Notes under the pieces: model-generated
Databases searched by the model: none
The model's input: only the letters and a program-made list of their open reading frames with translations
Told to the model about the DNA's origin: nothing
Origin: Glaciecola sp965660625
GTDB lineage: Bacteria; Pseudomonadota; Gammaproteobacteria; Enterobacterales; Alteromonadaceae
Assembly: GCA_965660625.1 (NCBI GenBank)
Contig: CBFIAR010000009.1
Location: 62,001 to 126,000 of the forward strand
Length of the DNA stretch: 64,000 bases
Direction: 5' to 3'
Program-made: the position numbers and the translations under genes
Shown: one piece after another, positions 54,099-62,932 of the stretch
How the letters are laid out: each line of letters starts with the position of its first letter
How positions within the stretch are numbered: the first letter of the stretch is position 1

Positions 54099-54455
54099 TT
54101 AGTCGTGCAACAAAGAGATGATATGATCAAGTGGTCGGCCAATAGCGGCTCTGTTTTTATAAAGCAGAATGGGGCGTTCTAAAAGTCGAGGAAACTTTTC
54201 AATAGCGGCCAAAACATCGTCATCACTAGAGTCGTTCGATAAACCAGCCTGATCAAACTCTGCTTCCTTAGCACGAATCATTTGATGCGCAGACTGAATG
54301 CCTAGTTTCTGGTATATATCAGTAAGTTCAGCTTTGTGAAGTGGCGTCTTGAGGTATTCTAAAACAGTAATATTGTTGATCTGTTCTTGCACAAAAGCTA
54401 AGGCCTCACGACTTTTGGAGCATCGAGGGTTGTGATAAAAAATTGCATCAGACAT
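54099..54455 (-). CDS. arsC: Arsenate reductase, ArsC family (glutaredoxin-dependent)
   Basis: The 118-residue protein has catalytic Cys12 in YHNPRCSKSREAL and the arginine-containing FPRLLERPILLYKNRAAIGRP, which binds the anion in ArsC. It lacks arsR or an arsenite pump nearby, so it may be a housekeeping ArsC/YffB-like protein and not part of an arsenic operon. It converges on the amidase gene. Confidence 0.88.
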   Translation of the reverse strand: MSDAIFYHNPRCSKSREALAFVQEQINNITVLEYLKTPLHKAELTDIYQKLGIQSAHQMIRAKEAEFDQAGLSNDSSDDDVLAAIEKFPRLLERPILLYKNRAAIGRPLDHIISLLHD

Positions 54456-54592
54456 TCATTCATCCTATTGATCGGGTATAAAGATATTCTGGCATCAGCC
54501 CCTGTGCGCACCGCTTGACTGCCATAGAATATTGTAATTTGACGAATGATAACCTTTACGCGATCAAATAAATAGGCGTCATCCGCTTTGTA

Positions 54593-56218
54593 CTACTCCT
54601 CAATCAGCGATAATAGAGTGGTTAGTTGGTCAGCCTCAATTGCTGGTTTGTCCCACCTTATTCGATGAATTCTAGGAAAGCGAAGTGCAACACCCGACTT
54701 ATGCCTTTTAGAATGGTGAACAGAGTCGAACGCGACTTCAAAAACCAATTCCTTTTTTACCTCTTTCACCGGCCCAAAACGTCCAATGGTATTGTTCCTT
54801 ATCCATTTATCGATTTGCTTCAACTCATTATCAGTAAAACCACTATAGGCTTTTCCTATGGGTAATAACTTATCATCCTGCCAGCAACCGAAAGTATAAT
54901 CAGAATAGAAAGACGAGCGTTTGCCATGCCCTCTCTGTGCATACATAATAACCGCGTCCACTAACTTGGCATCGCGCTTCCATTTATACCATTGACCTCT
55001 GGGTCTGCCAGCGACGTAAAGGCTATCGCTATTTTTTAGCATGAGACCTTCGATGTATCCGTTGTCGGACGCATTGGCTTTTTCACGAAGGGCTCTAAGT
55101 TCTTCAATATTGTTGAAAATTAGAGGTGCGGAAAGTTTCAATAATCTATTTGATTGCAGTTCAAACCAAGCTGTTAATTGCGAGCTGCGTATCCGCAATG
55201 CTTTTTCTCTTAGGTCGATACCGTCAATAAACAATACGTCATAAAGCATCATTCCGACGGGAATTTCTTGCATCAATTTTTTGCTAGGCTTCTTTTTATT
55301 TAATCGCTGCTGAAGTTGGTTGAAGCTATTAATCTGCTCGTCTTGCATCGCAAGTAGCTCGCCATCAAATACGCCAGACACACGTGTCTCATCAATACTA
55401 TCGAGAAGGTCCGGAAAACTGCCGCTAATATCGTCGCCTGTGCGGCTAAACAAGGCTTTACCGTTTTCATTGCAGACCAACTGCACACGTATTCCGTCAT
55501 ATTTCCACTCGGCTTGCCAATGCTCTAATGAAATATTTGTGAGTTCGTTGTCACTTAGTGGGTGGGACAACATGACCGGCTGAAACGTGATTTTTCTCGA
55601 TACATCGGGTTTGTCCGCTTTATTCTCTAACCAGTCAAATAAGTCGATATAGGGGGGCTCTACTCCGTGCCATACTCGTTCGATATCTTCAATATTGATA
55701 TTGTTCTGCGGTAATTCATTGGCGTATTCAACTAATACTTTTTTCAGGAATCGCGCTGATAAACCGATACGTAAACCGCGTGTACCTAACTTAATCAAGG
55801 CCCAGCGCTGCGTGGCGTTCATTCTGTCCAGCAGGCCTATCAGTATTTCTTCTACTTGCTGCTTGTCGCTTTGTTTAAAAAGGACGACGAGCTCATGCAA
55901 ACTGGGTAATGATACATTTTTTGAAAGCTCATTCGTTGGTTCGCCAGTGCTTGGCCACAAGTGCGCAACGGTTTCACTCATTTCACCCACATAATCATAT
56001 GATAAGTCGAACAATACGGGATCAACGCGAGTGGTTATCAAATCCTTTATGAGTTTTCGCTTGAATAAATCAAAATTGAGAGTGCCGGCAATAGCGGCTA
56101 TAACCCAACCTCTATCTGGATTTGGCGTTGTGCGCAAATAGTCGCGCAAAATGGCTGATTTAGCTAAATTGCTAGAGGTAAAGTAGAGCTGATCAACAAG
56201 CTTCGCAAACGCTTCCAT
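54593..56218 (-). CDS. ATP-dependent DNA ligase of the Lhr-associated type
   Basis: The 541-residue ligase has motif I EWKYDGIRVQLV with the adenylated Lys239, motif III-like VFDGELLAM, motif IV GYIEGLMLKN and motif V QWYKWKRDA. An N-terminal DNA-binding domain and a C-terminal OB-fold with FDSVHHSKRHKSGVALRFPR complete it. Ligases of this type are known to be encoded with an exonuclease, an Lhr helicase and a phosphoesterase, all present here. The ATG follows AGAGGG, and the preceding short frame ends TAATG on it. Confidence 0.93.
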   Translation of the reverse strand: MEAFAKLVDQLYFTSSNLAKSAILRDYLRTTPNPDRGWVIAAIAGTLNFDLFKRKLIKDLITTRVDPVLFDLSYDYVGEMSETVAHLWPSTGEPTNELSKNVSLPSLHELVVLFKQSDKQQVEEILIGLLDRMNATQRWALIKLGTRGLRIGLSARFLKKVLVEYANELPQNNINIEDIERVWHGVEPPYIDLFDWLENKADKPDVSRKITFQPVMLSHPLSDNELTNISLEHWQAEWKYDGIRVQLVCNENGKALFSRTGDDISGSFPDLLDSIDETRVSGVFDGELLAMQDEQINSFNQLQQRLNKKKPSKKLMQEIPVGMMLYDVLFIDGIDLREKALRIRSSQLTAWFELQSNRLLKLSAPLIFNNIEELRALREKANASDNGYIEGLMLKNSDSLYVAGRPRGQWYKWKRDAKLVDAVIMYAQRGHGKRSSFYSDYTFGCWQDDKLLPIGKAYSGFTDNELKQIDKWIRNNTIGRFGPVKEVKKELVFEVAFDSVHHSKRHKSGVALRFPRIHRIRWDKPAIEADQLTTLLSLIEE

Positions 56219-56379
56219 TATAGCCAGTTCCCTCTGAAGTTTTGGTTGAGTTTATCTTGCTGTTGCGAACAAAGCCGTTGAGAAGAACCCCGTTGCGAAG
56301 TGCGCCGTTGCGAAAGAGAAAGAGAAAGAGAAAGAGGGGATGTTGATAGTACTAGAGAAAGCAACTTATATTCAATCAT
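56218..56379 (-). CDS. Possible 53-codon bridging frame between exonuclease and ligase
   Basis: An ATG at 56379-56377 lies inside the last codons of the exonuclease gene (ATGATTGA overlap with its stop). The frame stays open across the whole 153-bp spacer and ends in a TAA that shares a base with the ligase ATG (TAATG). The middle is low-complexity: three copies of GTTGCGAA and a run of AGAGAA units on the plus strand, coding Leu-Ser repeats on this strand. It has no recognisable domain. It may only serve to couple translation, or may be chance. Confidence 0.35.
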   Translation of the reverse strand: MIEYKLLSLVLSTSPLSLSLSLSQRRTSQRGSSQRLCSQQQDKLNQNFRGNWL

Positions 56380-57388
56380 CGTCATTCCCCTCAGAACGAC
56401 CAATCAACGACAGGGCTTTGGCTTCATATCCCATTAACTTTGCCTGATGCACCAACGCGGCCTCACGTCCGTGAGTTACCCAAACTTCTTGTGGATTTAC
56501 CTGCTCAATTGTTTGCAATAGCTCCGGCCAATCACAATGATCAGAGATGATAATGGGAAGCTCCGCTCGGCGTTGTTTTGAACGTGCTCTAATTTGCATC
56601 CAGCCAGAGGCCATGGCTGTCATAACATTAGGAAGTTTGCGAGACCATCTGTCGTTTAGCGCCGAAGGTGGCGCTAGTACGATTTCACCTGCCAAGGATT
56701 TAAGATTTTCAACGTCGTTAACAGGAACAATATGCCCAAGTTCAATCCCATAGCTTGAATAGAGTTCGCACAGCTTTAACAGTGCGCCATGCATATAAAT
56801 AGGTTTGCTATAGCCTAGCTCGCGTAATGCTAAGATGACCCTTTGGCATTTGCCGAGTGCATATACACCGACCAGATGGCATCGGTCTGGAAATAACGTC
56901 AATGATGCCAGTAGCTTATTTACCTCTTGGTTAATCGGAGGATGTTTGAACACAGGTAGGCCAAACGTTGCTTCAGTGACGAATACATCACATGGCGTTA
57001 CTTCAAATGCTGTACAGCTTGGATCATAGCTGCGCTTATAGTCACCTGATATCACCAAACGATGATCATTATGATCAATGACTGCTTGCGCTGAGCCCAG
57101 AATGTGGCCTGCAGGTTTAAATCTTAATTCACCCTTATTTAGGGTTATCTGGTCGTTGTAACTTAACTCTATCTGCTTTTCTGCGTGATCCTCACCGTAT
57201 CGAATGCGCATGATTGCCATGGTCTCGGGAGTCGCATAAACTTCACCATGACCCGCTCTAGCATGATCAGCATGACCATGCGTTATAATGGCGCGGTGCA
57301 CTGGATTAACGGGATCGATATAGGCATCGAGTGCCTCGCAATATAATCCATTTTCGTTAGTATTAATCCAATATCGAGGATGTTGCAT
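56372..57388 (-). CDS. Ligase-associated DNA exonuclease (metallo-beta-lactamase fold)
   Basis: The 338-residue protein has the metallo-beta-lactamase signature ITHGHADHARAGHGEVY, the second metal-site segment PAGHILGSAQAVI and ISGDYK. The beta-CASP-like part with CQRVILALRELG and the late WVTHGREAALVHQAKLMG agree with the ligase-associated exonuclease family (TIGR04122 group). It lies upstream of the ligase and divergent from the Lhr helicase, with 153 bp between the two start codons. Confidence 0.92.
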   Translation of the reverse strand: MQHPRYWINTNENGLYCEALDAYIDPVNPVHRAIITHGHADHARAGHGEVYATPETMAIMRIRYGEDHAEKQIELSYNDQITLNKGELRFKPAGHILGSAQAVIDHNDHRLVISGDYKRSYDPSCTAFEVTPCDVFVTEATFGLPVFKHPPINQEVNKLLASLTLFPDRCHLVGVYALGKCQRVILALRELGYSKPIYMHGALLKLCELYSSYGIELGHIVPVNDVENLKSLAGEIVLAPPSALNDRWSRKLPNVMTAMASGWMQIRARSKQRRAELPIIISDHCDWPELLQTIEQVNPQEVWVTHGREAALVHQAKLMGYEAKALSLIGRSEGNDDD

Positions 57389-57541
57389 ATAACTCAGTAC
57401 TGTCGTTAAAAAAAGCGATACTTCTGAGTACGAATAAAATTGCTTTTAAGTGCGTTTATTTCATACTTTTGCTCAAATTTGACGAAATAAAGTCAAATAG
57501 TGCGCCCGCACTTGTCACTTAAAAGAGTTGATATTGGTTTA

Positions 57542-60007
57542 ATGAAATCTATTCCTGATAACTTTAAACGTTGGTTTGAACAGCGTGGCTGGGCTTTGCG
57601 CCCTTATCAAAAAAAGATGGTAAATGCGTTTCGTAAAAACCAATCGACCTTGCTTATCGCGCCAACAGGGGCGGGGAAAACACTATCGGGTTTTCTGCCC
57701 TCTTTAATTGACCTTGCGAAGCAAGAGCACACGGGCCTGCACACTCTTTACATATCTCCTCTCAAAGCGCTGACGCATGATATCCATCGAAATCTGCAGC
57801 AGCCAATTGATGATATTGGTCTTACCATTACTGTGGCCTCCAGAACGGGAGATACGACATCTTATCAGCGACAAAAACAGCGTAAAAAGCCGCCTAATAT
57901 TTTATTGATCACGCCTGAATCACTGATGCTGATGTTATCTTATGCTGATGCACCGCGCATATTTGGCAAGGTCAAAGCTGTCATTGTAGATGAGGCGCAC
58001 AGCTTTGCCTTTACCAAGCGTGGAGATTTCACTGCTCTTGCACTCGCTCGTTTGCAGTATTTGAGTCCGAGTATGACGCGCTTTGGTTTATCTGCAACGG
58101 TAGCACAACCGGCATCACTAGCAGCTTGGTTAGGTGAAAATGGTGAACCTACTGATGTTTTGCAGGTGAATAGTCGAGTTAAGCCTAGTATCAAAATTCT
58201 CACCTCAAAAGAGCGAATGCCCTTTGGTGGCTATATGGGAAAATATGCAGTTAAAGATATTTACTTACAAATCGCAAAGGCAAAAACGACCTTAGTGTTT
58301 GTGAATACACGCGCTCAAGCTGAACTTATTTTTCAGCATCTGTGGAATGAAAATAGTCAGTTGTTACCCATTGCTATTTACCATGGTTCGTTGAGTAAAG
58401 AGCAGCGAGTAAAAACAGAAAACATGATGGCATCGGGTAAGTTAAGGGCCATTGTGGCAACTTCCGCTTTAGAGTTAGGCATCGACTGGGGCGACGTCGA
58501 CCTCGTGATACAAGTTGGCGCGCCAAAAGGCGTAAGCCGATTACTGCAGCGCATAGGGCGTTCGAATCATACACTAGATGAGCCATCAAGAGCCTTACTG
58601 GTGCCCGCAAATCGATTTGAAACCTTGGAATGTCAGTCGGCGATTACCGCGATAAAGCGCAATGAGTTGGACGGCGATGCGCCAATGTCTGGTGCGCTGG
58701 ATGTGCTACCACAATTCATTATCAACTGTTTATGTAGTACCCCAACAGATGAAGAACAAATTTATCAGCAGGTGATTGATGCAAGTCCTTACGGCGGGCT
58801 CGACAGAGCAACCTTCAATCAGCTGTGGCAATTTACTCAAAACGGCGGTTACGCACTGCAGGCTTATGAGCGCTATAATCGATTGCAGAGACGTGAAGAT
58901 GGTTTATTTGAGCCAGCGTCAAAGCGCGTCATTATGCGCCATCGTCAAAATATCGGGACGATTGTCGAAGCGGGTAGGTTAAAAGTAAAACGTTTGCGAC
59001 GCTCACATCAGGGTAAAATTATTGGTGAAGTAGAGGAGTATTTTGCGCAAACACTCGTGCCGGGTGACACCTTCTATTTTGCCGGTGAAGTGCTTCGGTT
59101 TGAAGGTATCAAAGACATGATGGTTGAAGCTAAACCGGGCAAAGCCAAAGAGCCCAAAATTCCTAGTTACACGGGTGGGCAACTGCCACTCAGTACATTC
59201 TTAGCGGATGGAGTGCGAGAATTACTGAATAGCCCCGAAGAATGGAGAAAAATGCCTAAGCAGGTGGTTGAGTGGCTCGAGCTTCAGCGCAGCTTTTCGA
59301 TGATCCCAAAAACGACTAAAGTCCTAATTGAACAATTCCCTTACAGGAAAACGCAGTACACACTTTTTTATACCTTTGAAGGGCGTAAAGCAAATCAAAC
59401 ATTGGGCATGCTGGCAACAAGGCGTATGGAAAAAATGGGGCTTAAGCCACTGAGTTTCAGTATCACTGACTATGGGCTCTCAATCTCTTCAATTGAAGCG
59501 GTCACAAGTGCGCATCTTCCGCAGCTATTTAACCCTGATATTTTAGGTGATGAGCTTGAGGATTGGATGTTGGCGGCGCCGATGCTGAAACGTTCGTTTC
59601 GCAGAGTGGCAATTGTGAGCGGTTTAATAGAGCAGCAATATCACAGTACCAAGAAAACCATGAAGCAAGTCACGTTTTCGACCGACTTGATATACGACAC
59701 CTTGCGAGAGCATGACCCAGACCACATACTCCTGCGCGTTACTCGTGAAGACGCTGAACGTGAGTTGCTTGATTTACAGCGTTTAGCCGACATGCTGATA
59801 CGCTTTGATCAGCAGTTTGATTTTAGAGTGTTATCAAAAGCCTCGCCGATGGCAATTCCTATTGTGTTAGCGGTAAAATCAGAACAAGTGAAAGGGCAGG
59901 GCGCTGAGGCATTGTTAGAACAAGCAAGCTTATATCAAGAGGCTGAAAATATGTTGCAAGAGGTGAAAGACCTTCTCAATCCAAGCGGTGCAAGGAAAAC
60001 GATTTGA
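57542..60007 (+). CDS. lhr: Lhr-type ligase-associated DEXH-box helicase
   Basis: This is a core Lhr superfamily 2 helicase of 821 residues. Motifs are APTGAGKTLSGFLP (Walker A), VDEAHSF (DEAH), FGLSATVAQP (motif III), and ATSALELGIDWGDVDLVIQ with QRIGRSNHT (motifs V and VI). A winged helix and the Lhr-specific region follow. Members of this family (TIGR04121 group) unwind 3'-5' and are linked with the ligase, exonuclease and PdeM. The ATG at 57542 gives the expected KSIPDNFKRWFEQRGW start; a GTG at 57500 is in frame. Confidence 0.93.
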   Translation: MKSIPDNFKRWFEQRGWALRPYQKKMVNAFRKNQSTLLIAPTGAGKTLSGFLPSLIDLAKQEHTGLHTLYISPLKALTHDIHRNLQQPIDDIGLTITVASRTGDTTSYQRQKQRKKPPNILLITPESLMLMLSYADAPRIFGKVKAVIVDEAHSFAFTKRGDFTALALARLQYLSPSMTRFGLSATVAQPASLAAWLGENGEPTDVLQVNSRVKPSIKILTSKERMPFGGYMGKYAVKDIYLQIAKAKTTLVFVNTRAQAELIFQHLWNENSQLLPIAIYHGSLSKEQRVKTENMMASGKLRAIVATSALELGIDWGDVDLVIQVGAPKGVSRLLQRIGRSNHTLDEPSRALLVPANRFETLECQSAITAIKRNELDGDAPMSGALDVLPQFIINCLCSTPTDEEQIYQQVIDASPYGGLDRATFNQLWQFTQNGGYALQAYERYNRLQRREDGLFEPASKRVIMRHRQNIGTIVEAGRLKVKRLRRSHQGKIIGEVEEYFAQTLVPGDTFYFAGEVLRFEGIKDMMVEAKPGKAKEPKIPSYTGGQLPLSTFLADGVRELLNSPEEWRKMPKQVVEWLELQRSFSMIPKTTKVLIEQFPYRKTQYTLFYTFEGRKANQTLGMLATRRMEKMGLKPLSFSITDYGLSISSIEAVTSAHLPQLFNPDILGDELEDWMLAAPMLKRSFRRVAIVSGLIEQQYHSTKKTMKQVTFSTDLIYDTLREHDPDHILLRVTREDAERELLDLQRLADMLIRFDQQFDFRVLSKASPMAIPIVLAVKSEQVKGQGAEALLEQASLYQEAENMLQEVKDLLNPSGARKTI

Positions 60008-60738
60008 TATCTGAAAAAAACCTAATTTCAAGGTTGAGTAATAAACAAAGCTGTATTGTAGAGTTTGCAAATAACCGATTTTTGCTGGATGCTTCGGGTA
60101 CGCTTTTTTGGCCTGATTTTGATTTGTTGATTTTCTCTGATTTACATTTTGAGAAGGGTAGCTTTTTATCTCAATTTGCCAATCCATTGCCAAGAATGGA
60201 CACGCGCAAGACCCTCGATAACATGCAAAAGGTACTTACAACTTATCAACCCGAATGTGTCGTTTGTTTGGGTGACAGCTTTCATGATGGTAATGCGATT
60301 AGTCGAATGGAAACCAGTAATATCGAGCTGCTGAATAGCATGGTAGCGTCTGCTCAGAAATGGCAATGGGTGCTGGGCAACCACGATCCAGAAATCCCTA
60401 AAGAGATCACGGGTGAATCTTTTGTAAGCCTTAAGCAAAACAATATTTTGCTAGTGCACGAGCCAGAAGACTTGAAAAAAATCAATGAAGCGCATGGAAG
60501 TACTCAGACGATAACAGCGCAAATTATTGGCCACTTCCACCCAAAAATGCGCATTAAACAATCAGGACACAGCATGTCGGGTAAGTGTTTTGTTGTTAGT
60601 AAAGATGTCTTACTTATGCCTGCTTTTGGTCAATATACGGGCGGGCTTTCGGTTGATGATAAGGTGGTTAAAAACATCGTTGCTGAACAATCCGCCAAGT
60701 TTCTATTATTTGGGCAAAAAATATTTAATATTCGCTAG
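60004..60738 (+). CDS. pdeM: Ligase-associated DNA damage response endonuclease PdeM
   Basis: The 244-residue metallophosphoesterase has the canonical metal-binding series SDLHFEKGS, CLGDSFHDG, GNHDPE and GHFHPKM. Together with the Lhr helicase next to it, this matches the ligase-associated PdeM family (TIGR04123 group). It starts at a TTG that overlaps the helicase stop by four bases, so translation is coupled. Confidence 0.92.
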   Translation: MISEKNLISRLSNKQSCIVEFANNRFLLDASGTLFWPDFDLLIFSDLHFEKGSFLSQFANPLPRMDTRKTLDNMQKVLTTYQPECVVCLGDSFHDGNAISRMETSNIELLNSMVASAQKWQWVLGNHDPEIPKEITGESFVSLKQNNILLVHEPEDLKKINEAHGSTQTITAQIIGHFHPKMRIKQSGHSMSGKCFVVSKDVLLMPAFGQYTGGLSVDDKVVKNIVAEQSAKFLLFGQKIFNIR

Positions 60739-60868
60739 CTTGGCACTATTATCTTGGTGGTGAATGCGACTCGGATTTAGTTCGTACTCGACTACTCGCA
60801 ATATGAGTCGCTATCGTGCCCATGCCAGAAGCCTTTCTTATAAAATATACGGCTAAGATAACACTGGC

Positions 60869-61810
60869 TTAATCGCGCCAGCGTTTGGTTAAATCAGCGT
60901 AAGCATCTATTCTTCTATCTCTGAAGTATGGCCAAATCCTTTTTACGTTTTCGGTGCGCTGCATATCGAGTTCCACGGCAAGCATTTGCTCATCGCTGCT
61001 GTTTGCTTGCGCGAGTATTTCACCTTGAGGACCGGCTATGAAACTATGCCCCCAGAATTGAATACCGCTATCGCCTGCTATCGGTGACGGCTCGAAACCG
61101 ACGCGATTAGCAACAATAACGGGTACTGAATTTGCAACCGCATGTGAGCGTTGAATGACTTGCCATGCATCCTGTTGACGCTTTTGTTCATCAATCGTGT
61201 CTGTTTTATCCCAGCCAATTGCCGTTGGATAGAATAAAATATCGGCGCCGGCCATTGCCATTAATCTGGCGGCTTCTGGATACCATTGATCCCAACACAC
61301 TAGAACACCGAGTTTACCTACGCTGGTTTGAATAGGTTCAAAGCCCATATCACCAGGCGTGAAATAAAATTTCTCATAAAAGCCTGGGTCGTCCGGAATG
61401 TGCATTTTGCGGTATTTACCCGCTATTTCAGCACTGCGATCAAAAACGACAGCTGTATTGTGGTAAAGACCTGATCCACGTTTTTCAAATAAGGATGTCA
61501 CTAGTACGATATTGAGTGATGCTGCAAGCTCACCAAAAAAAGCGGTTGCGTCTCCCGGAATGGGTTCGGCCAAATCGAACGCGTTAACGTCTTCTTCTTG
61601 GCAGAAGTACAACGTGCTGTGCAGTTCCTGCAATAAAATACATTCACAGCCATCAGCCGCCAGCTGTTTTACTTTTTCAGCACTTTTTGTCCAATTTTCA
61701 AGCTTATTATTGGACGCGACTGACTGCTGAACTAAGCCCACTTTTAATGTAGATTTCATCTGTTTTGAAGCAGCCTTCTTACTTAAGCTATTTGATGATT
61801 GTGTACTCAT
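60869..61810 (-). CDS. aguB: N-carbamoylputrescine amidase AguB
   Basis: AguB hydrolyses N-carbamoylputrescine to putrescine, CO2 and ammonia. The 313-residue nitrilase-family protein shows the Glu62-Lys135-Cys172 triad in LLQELHSTLY, KYRKMHIPDD and VLVCWDQWYPEA. The frame begins with about 17 polar residues absent from typical AguB, so an internal ATG (61759) is a possible true start. The upstream ATG overlaps the aguA stop (ATGA), which favours translational coupling. Confidence 0.94.
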   Translation of the reverse strand: MSTQSSNSLSKKAASKQMKSTLKVGLVQQSVASNNKLENWTKSAEKVKQLAADGCECILLQELHSTLYFCQEEDVNAFDLAEPIPGDATAFFGELAASLNIVLVTSLFEKRGSGLYHNTAVVFDRSAEIAGKYRKMHIPDDPGFYEKFYFTPGDMGFEPIQTSVGKLGVLVCWDQWYPEAARLMAMAGADILFYPTAIGWDKTDTIDEQKRQQDAWQVIQRSHAVANSVPVIVANRVGFEPSPIAGDSGIQFWGHSFIAGPQGEILAQANSSDEQMLAVELDMQRTENVKRIWPYFRDRRIDAYADLTKRWRD

Positions 61811-62874
61811 AATTCGCTCACTCCATTTTGTGCTTTTTCAATGATGTCAGGCTTCAAGGTATTTTGGGGCACCTGCATAGTAATGCAATGCAAACTACCG
61901 AATTGCTGAACCAATGGGGCGCAGTTAATAGCGACAATTTTGTGATTTGGAAAAGCTTTCTGTATCACTTCTAGGGCTTCAGCATCTTCTTTTTGCTGAT
62001 AAATGGGAAATAAAACCGACTTATTGCAAATCAGAAAATTGGCATAAGACGCAGGCAATCGATCACCCTCTTCATTATGCATATCCGGCAATGGCAATTC
62101 ATAAATAGCGTGTGTGGGAAAGGCTTGTTGACACTCCATGCGCAGCTTAAATAATCCTTCAAAATGGCTATCATTAGGTCGATTGTATGCGCCTTGAATA
62201 ACTAAGCCATGCAGGGGCGTAAAACGCACTAAGGTGTCAATATGTCCGTCGGTGTCATCGCCCTCTAGATGACCATGCTCGAATATGCTGATTTTCTCGG
62301 CACCTAGCTGTTGCGTAAAGATATCAACATACTCTTCTTCACTTAACTCACCGTTTCGAAGCGCATTAAACAAACACGAGTGCGTCGATATTAAGTGTTG
62401 ATTCTGGTCAATTTCAAGCGCACCGCCTTCAGCGACGATATCGCAATACTGCATAGGGTGCTGACAAAGGTCGGCTAGTACCCGCTGATTTATTTTATCG
62501 TCTTTAGCGGCATCAAACTTTTGTCCCCAGCCGTTAAAACGGAAGCTAAGCGGCACGTTTCCATCGGCCGATTCGCAAGTTAAAAATGCGTAATCGCGAG
62601 CCCATGTGTCATTATAATCACAGCTTACGCAAAGTACTTTTGCTCTGCATGGAATAAGGCTTTTTATCAAACCTAACTCTTGCTCGCGACAAAGTAAAAT
62701 TACTATTGCGTTAGCGTCGTTGATGGCACTAATTAAACTAATATACGTTGCCTGAACGTCAACCAACCAAGGTTTCCAATCAGTATCTGGATTTGGCCAT
62801 GCGAGAATAACGGCCTCCTGCTCAGCCCATTCGGGAAGAAGGGTTAAAGTAGGCTGTGTATTTTTGAAAGACAT
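61807..62874 (-). CDS. aguA: Agmatine deiminase AguA
   Basis: AguA converts agmatine to N-carbamoylputrescine and ammonia. The 355-residue pentein-fold protein has NDTWARDYAFL, AEGGALEIDQ, GHLEGDDTDGHIDT and the catalytic Cys330 in FGSLHCITMQ. I chose the ATG at 62874, giving MSFKNTQPTLTLLPEWAEQ; the frame extends to 62901. It lies 58 bp after the TonB-dependent receptor gene and overlaps aguB. Confidence 0.95.
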   Translation of the reverse strand: MSFKNTQPTLTLLPEWAEQEAVILAWPNPDTDWKPWLVDVQATYISLISAINDANAIVILLCREQELGLIKSLIPCRAKVLCVSCDYNDTWARDYAFLTCESADGNVPLSFRFNGWGQKFDAAKDDKINQRVLADLCQHPMQYCDIVAEGGALEIDQNQHLISTHSCLFNALRNGELSEEEYVDIFTQQLGAEKISIFEHGHLEGDDTDGHIDTLVRFTPLHGLVIQGAYNRPNDSHFEGLFKLRMECQQAFPTHAIYELPLPDMHNEEGDRLPASYANFLICNKSVLFPIYQQKEDAEALEVIQKAFPNHKIVAINCAPLVQQFGSLHCITMQVPQNTLKPDIIEKAQNGVSEL

Positions 62875-62932
62875 ATGTAGCTCAGTTCCTAAACAAAACA
62901 AGCGCGTATCGCGAATGGGTGGATTATAGCGA

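Noticed and set aside
54099..54455. Arsenic resistance operon
   Set aside because: Only the ArsC-like gene is present; there is no arsR, arsB or acr3 nearby.
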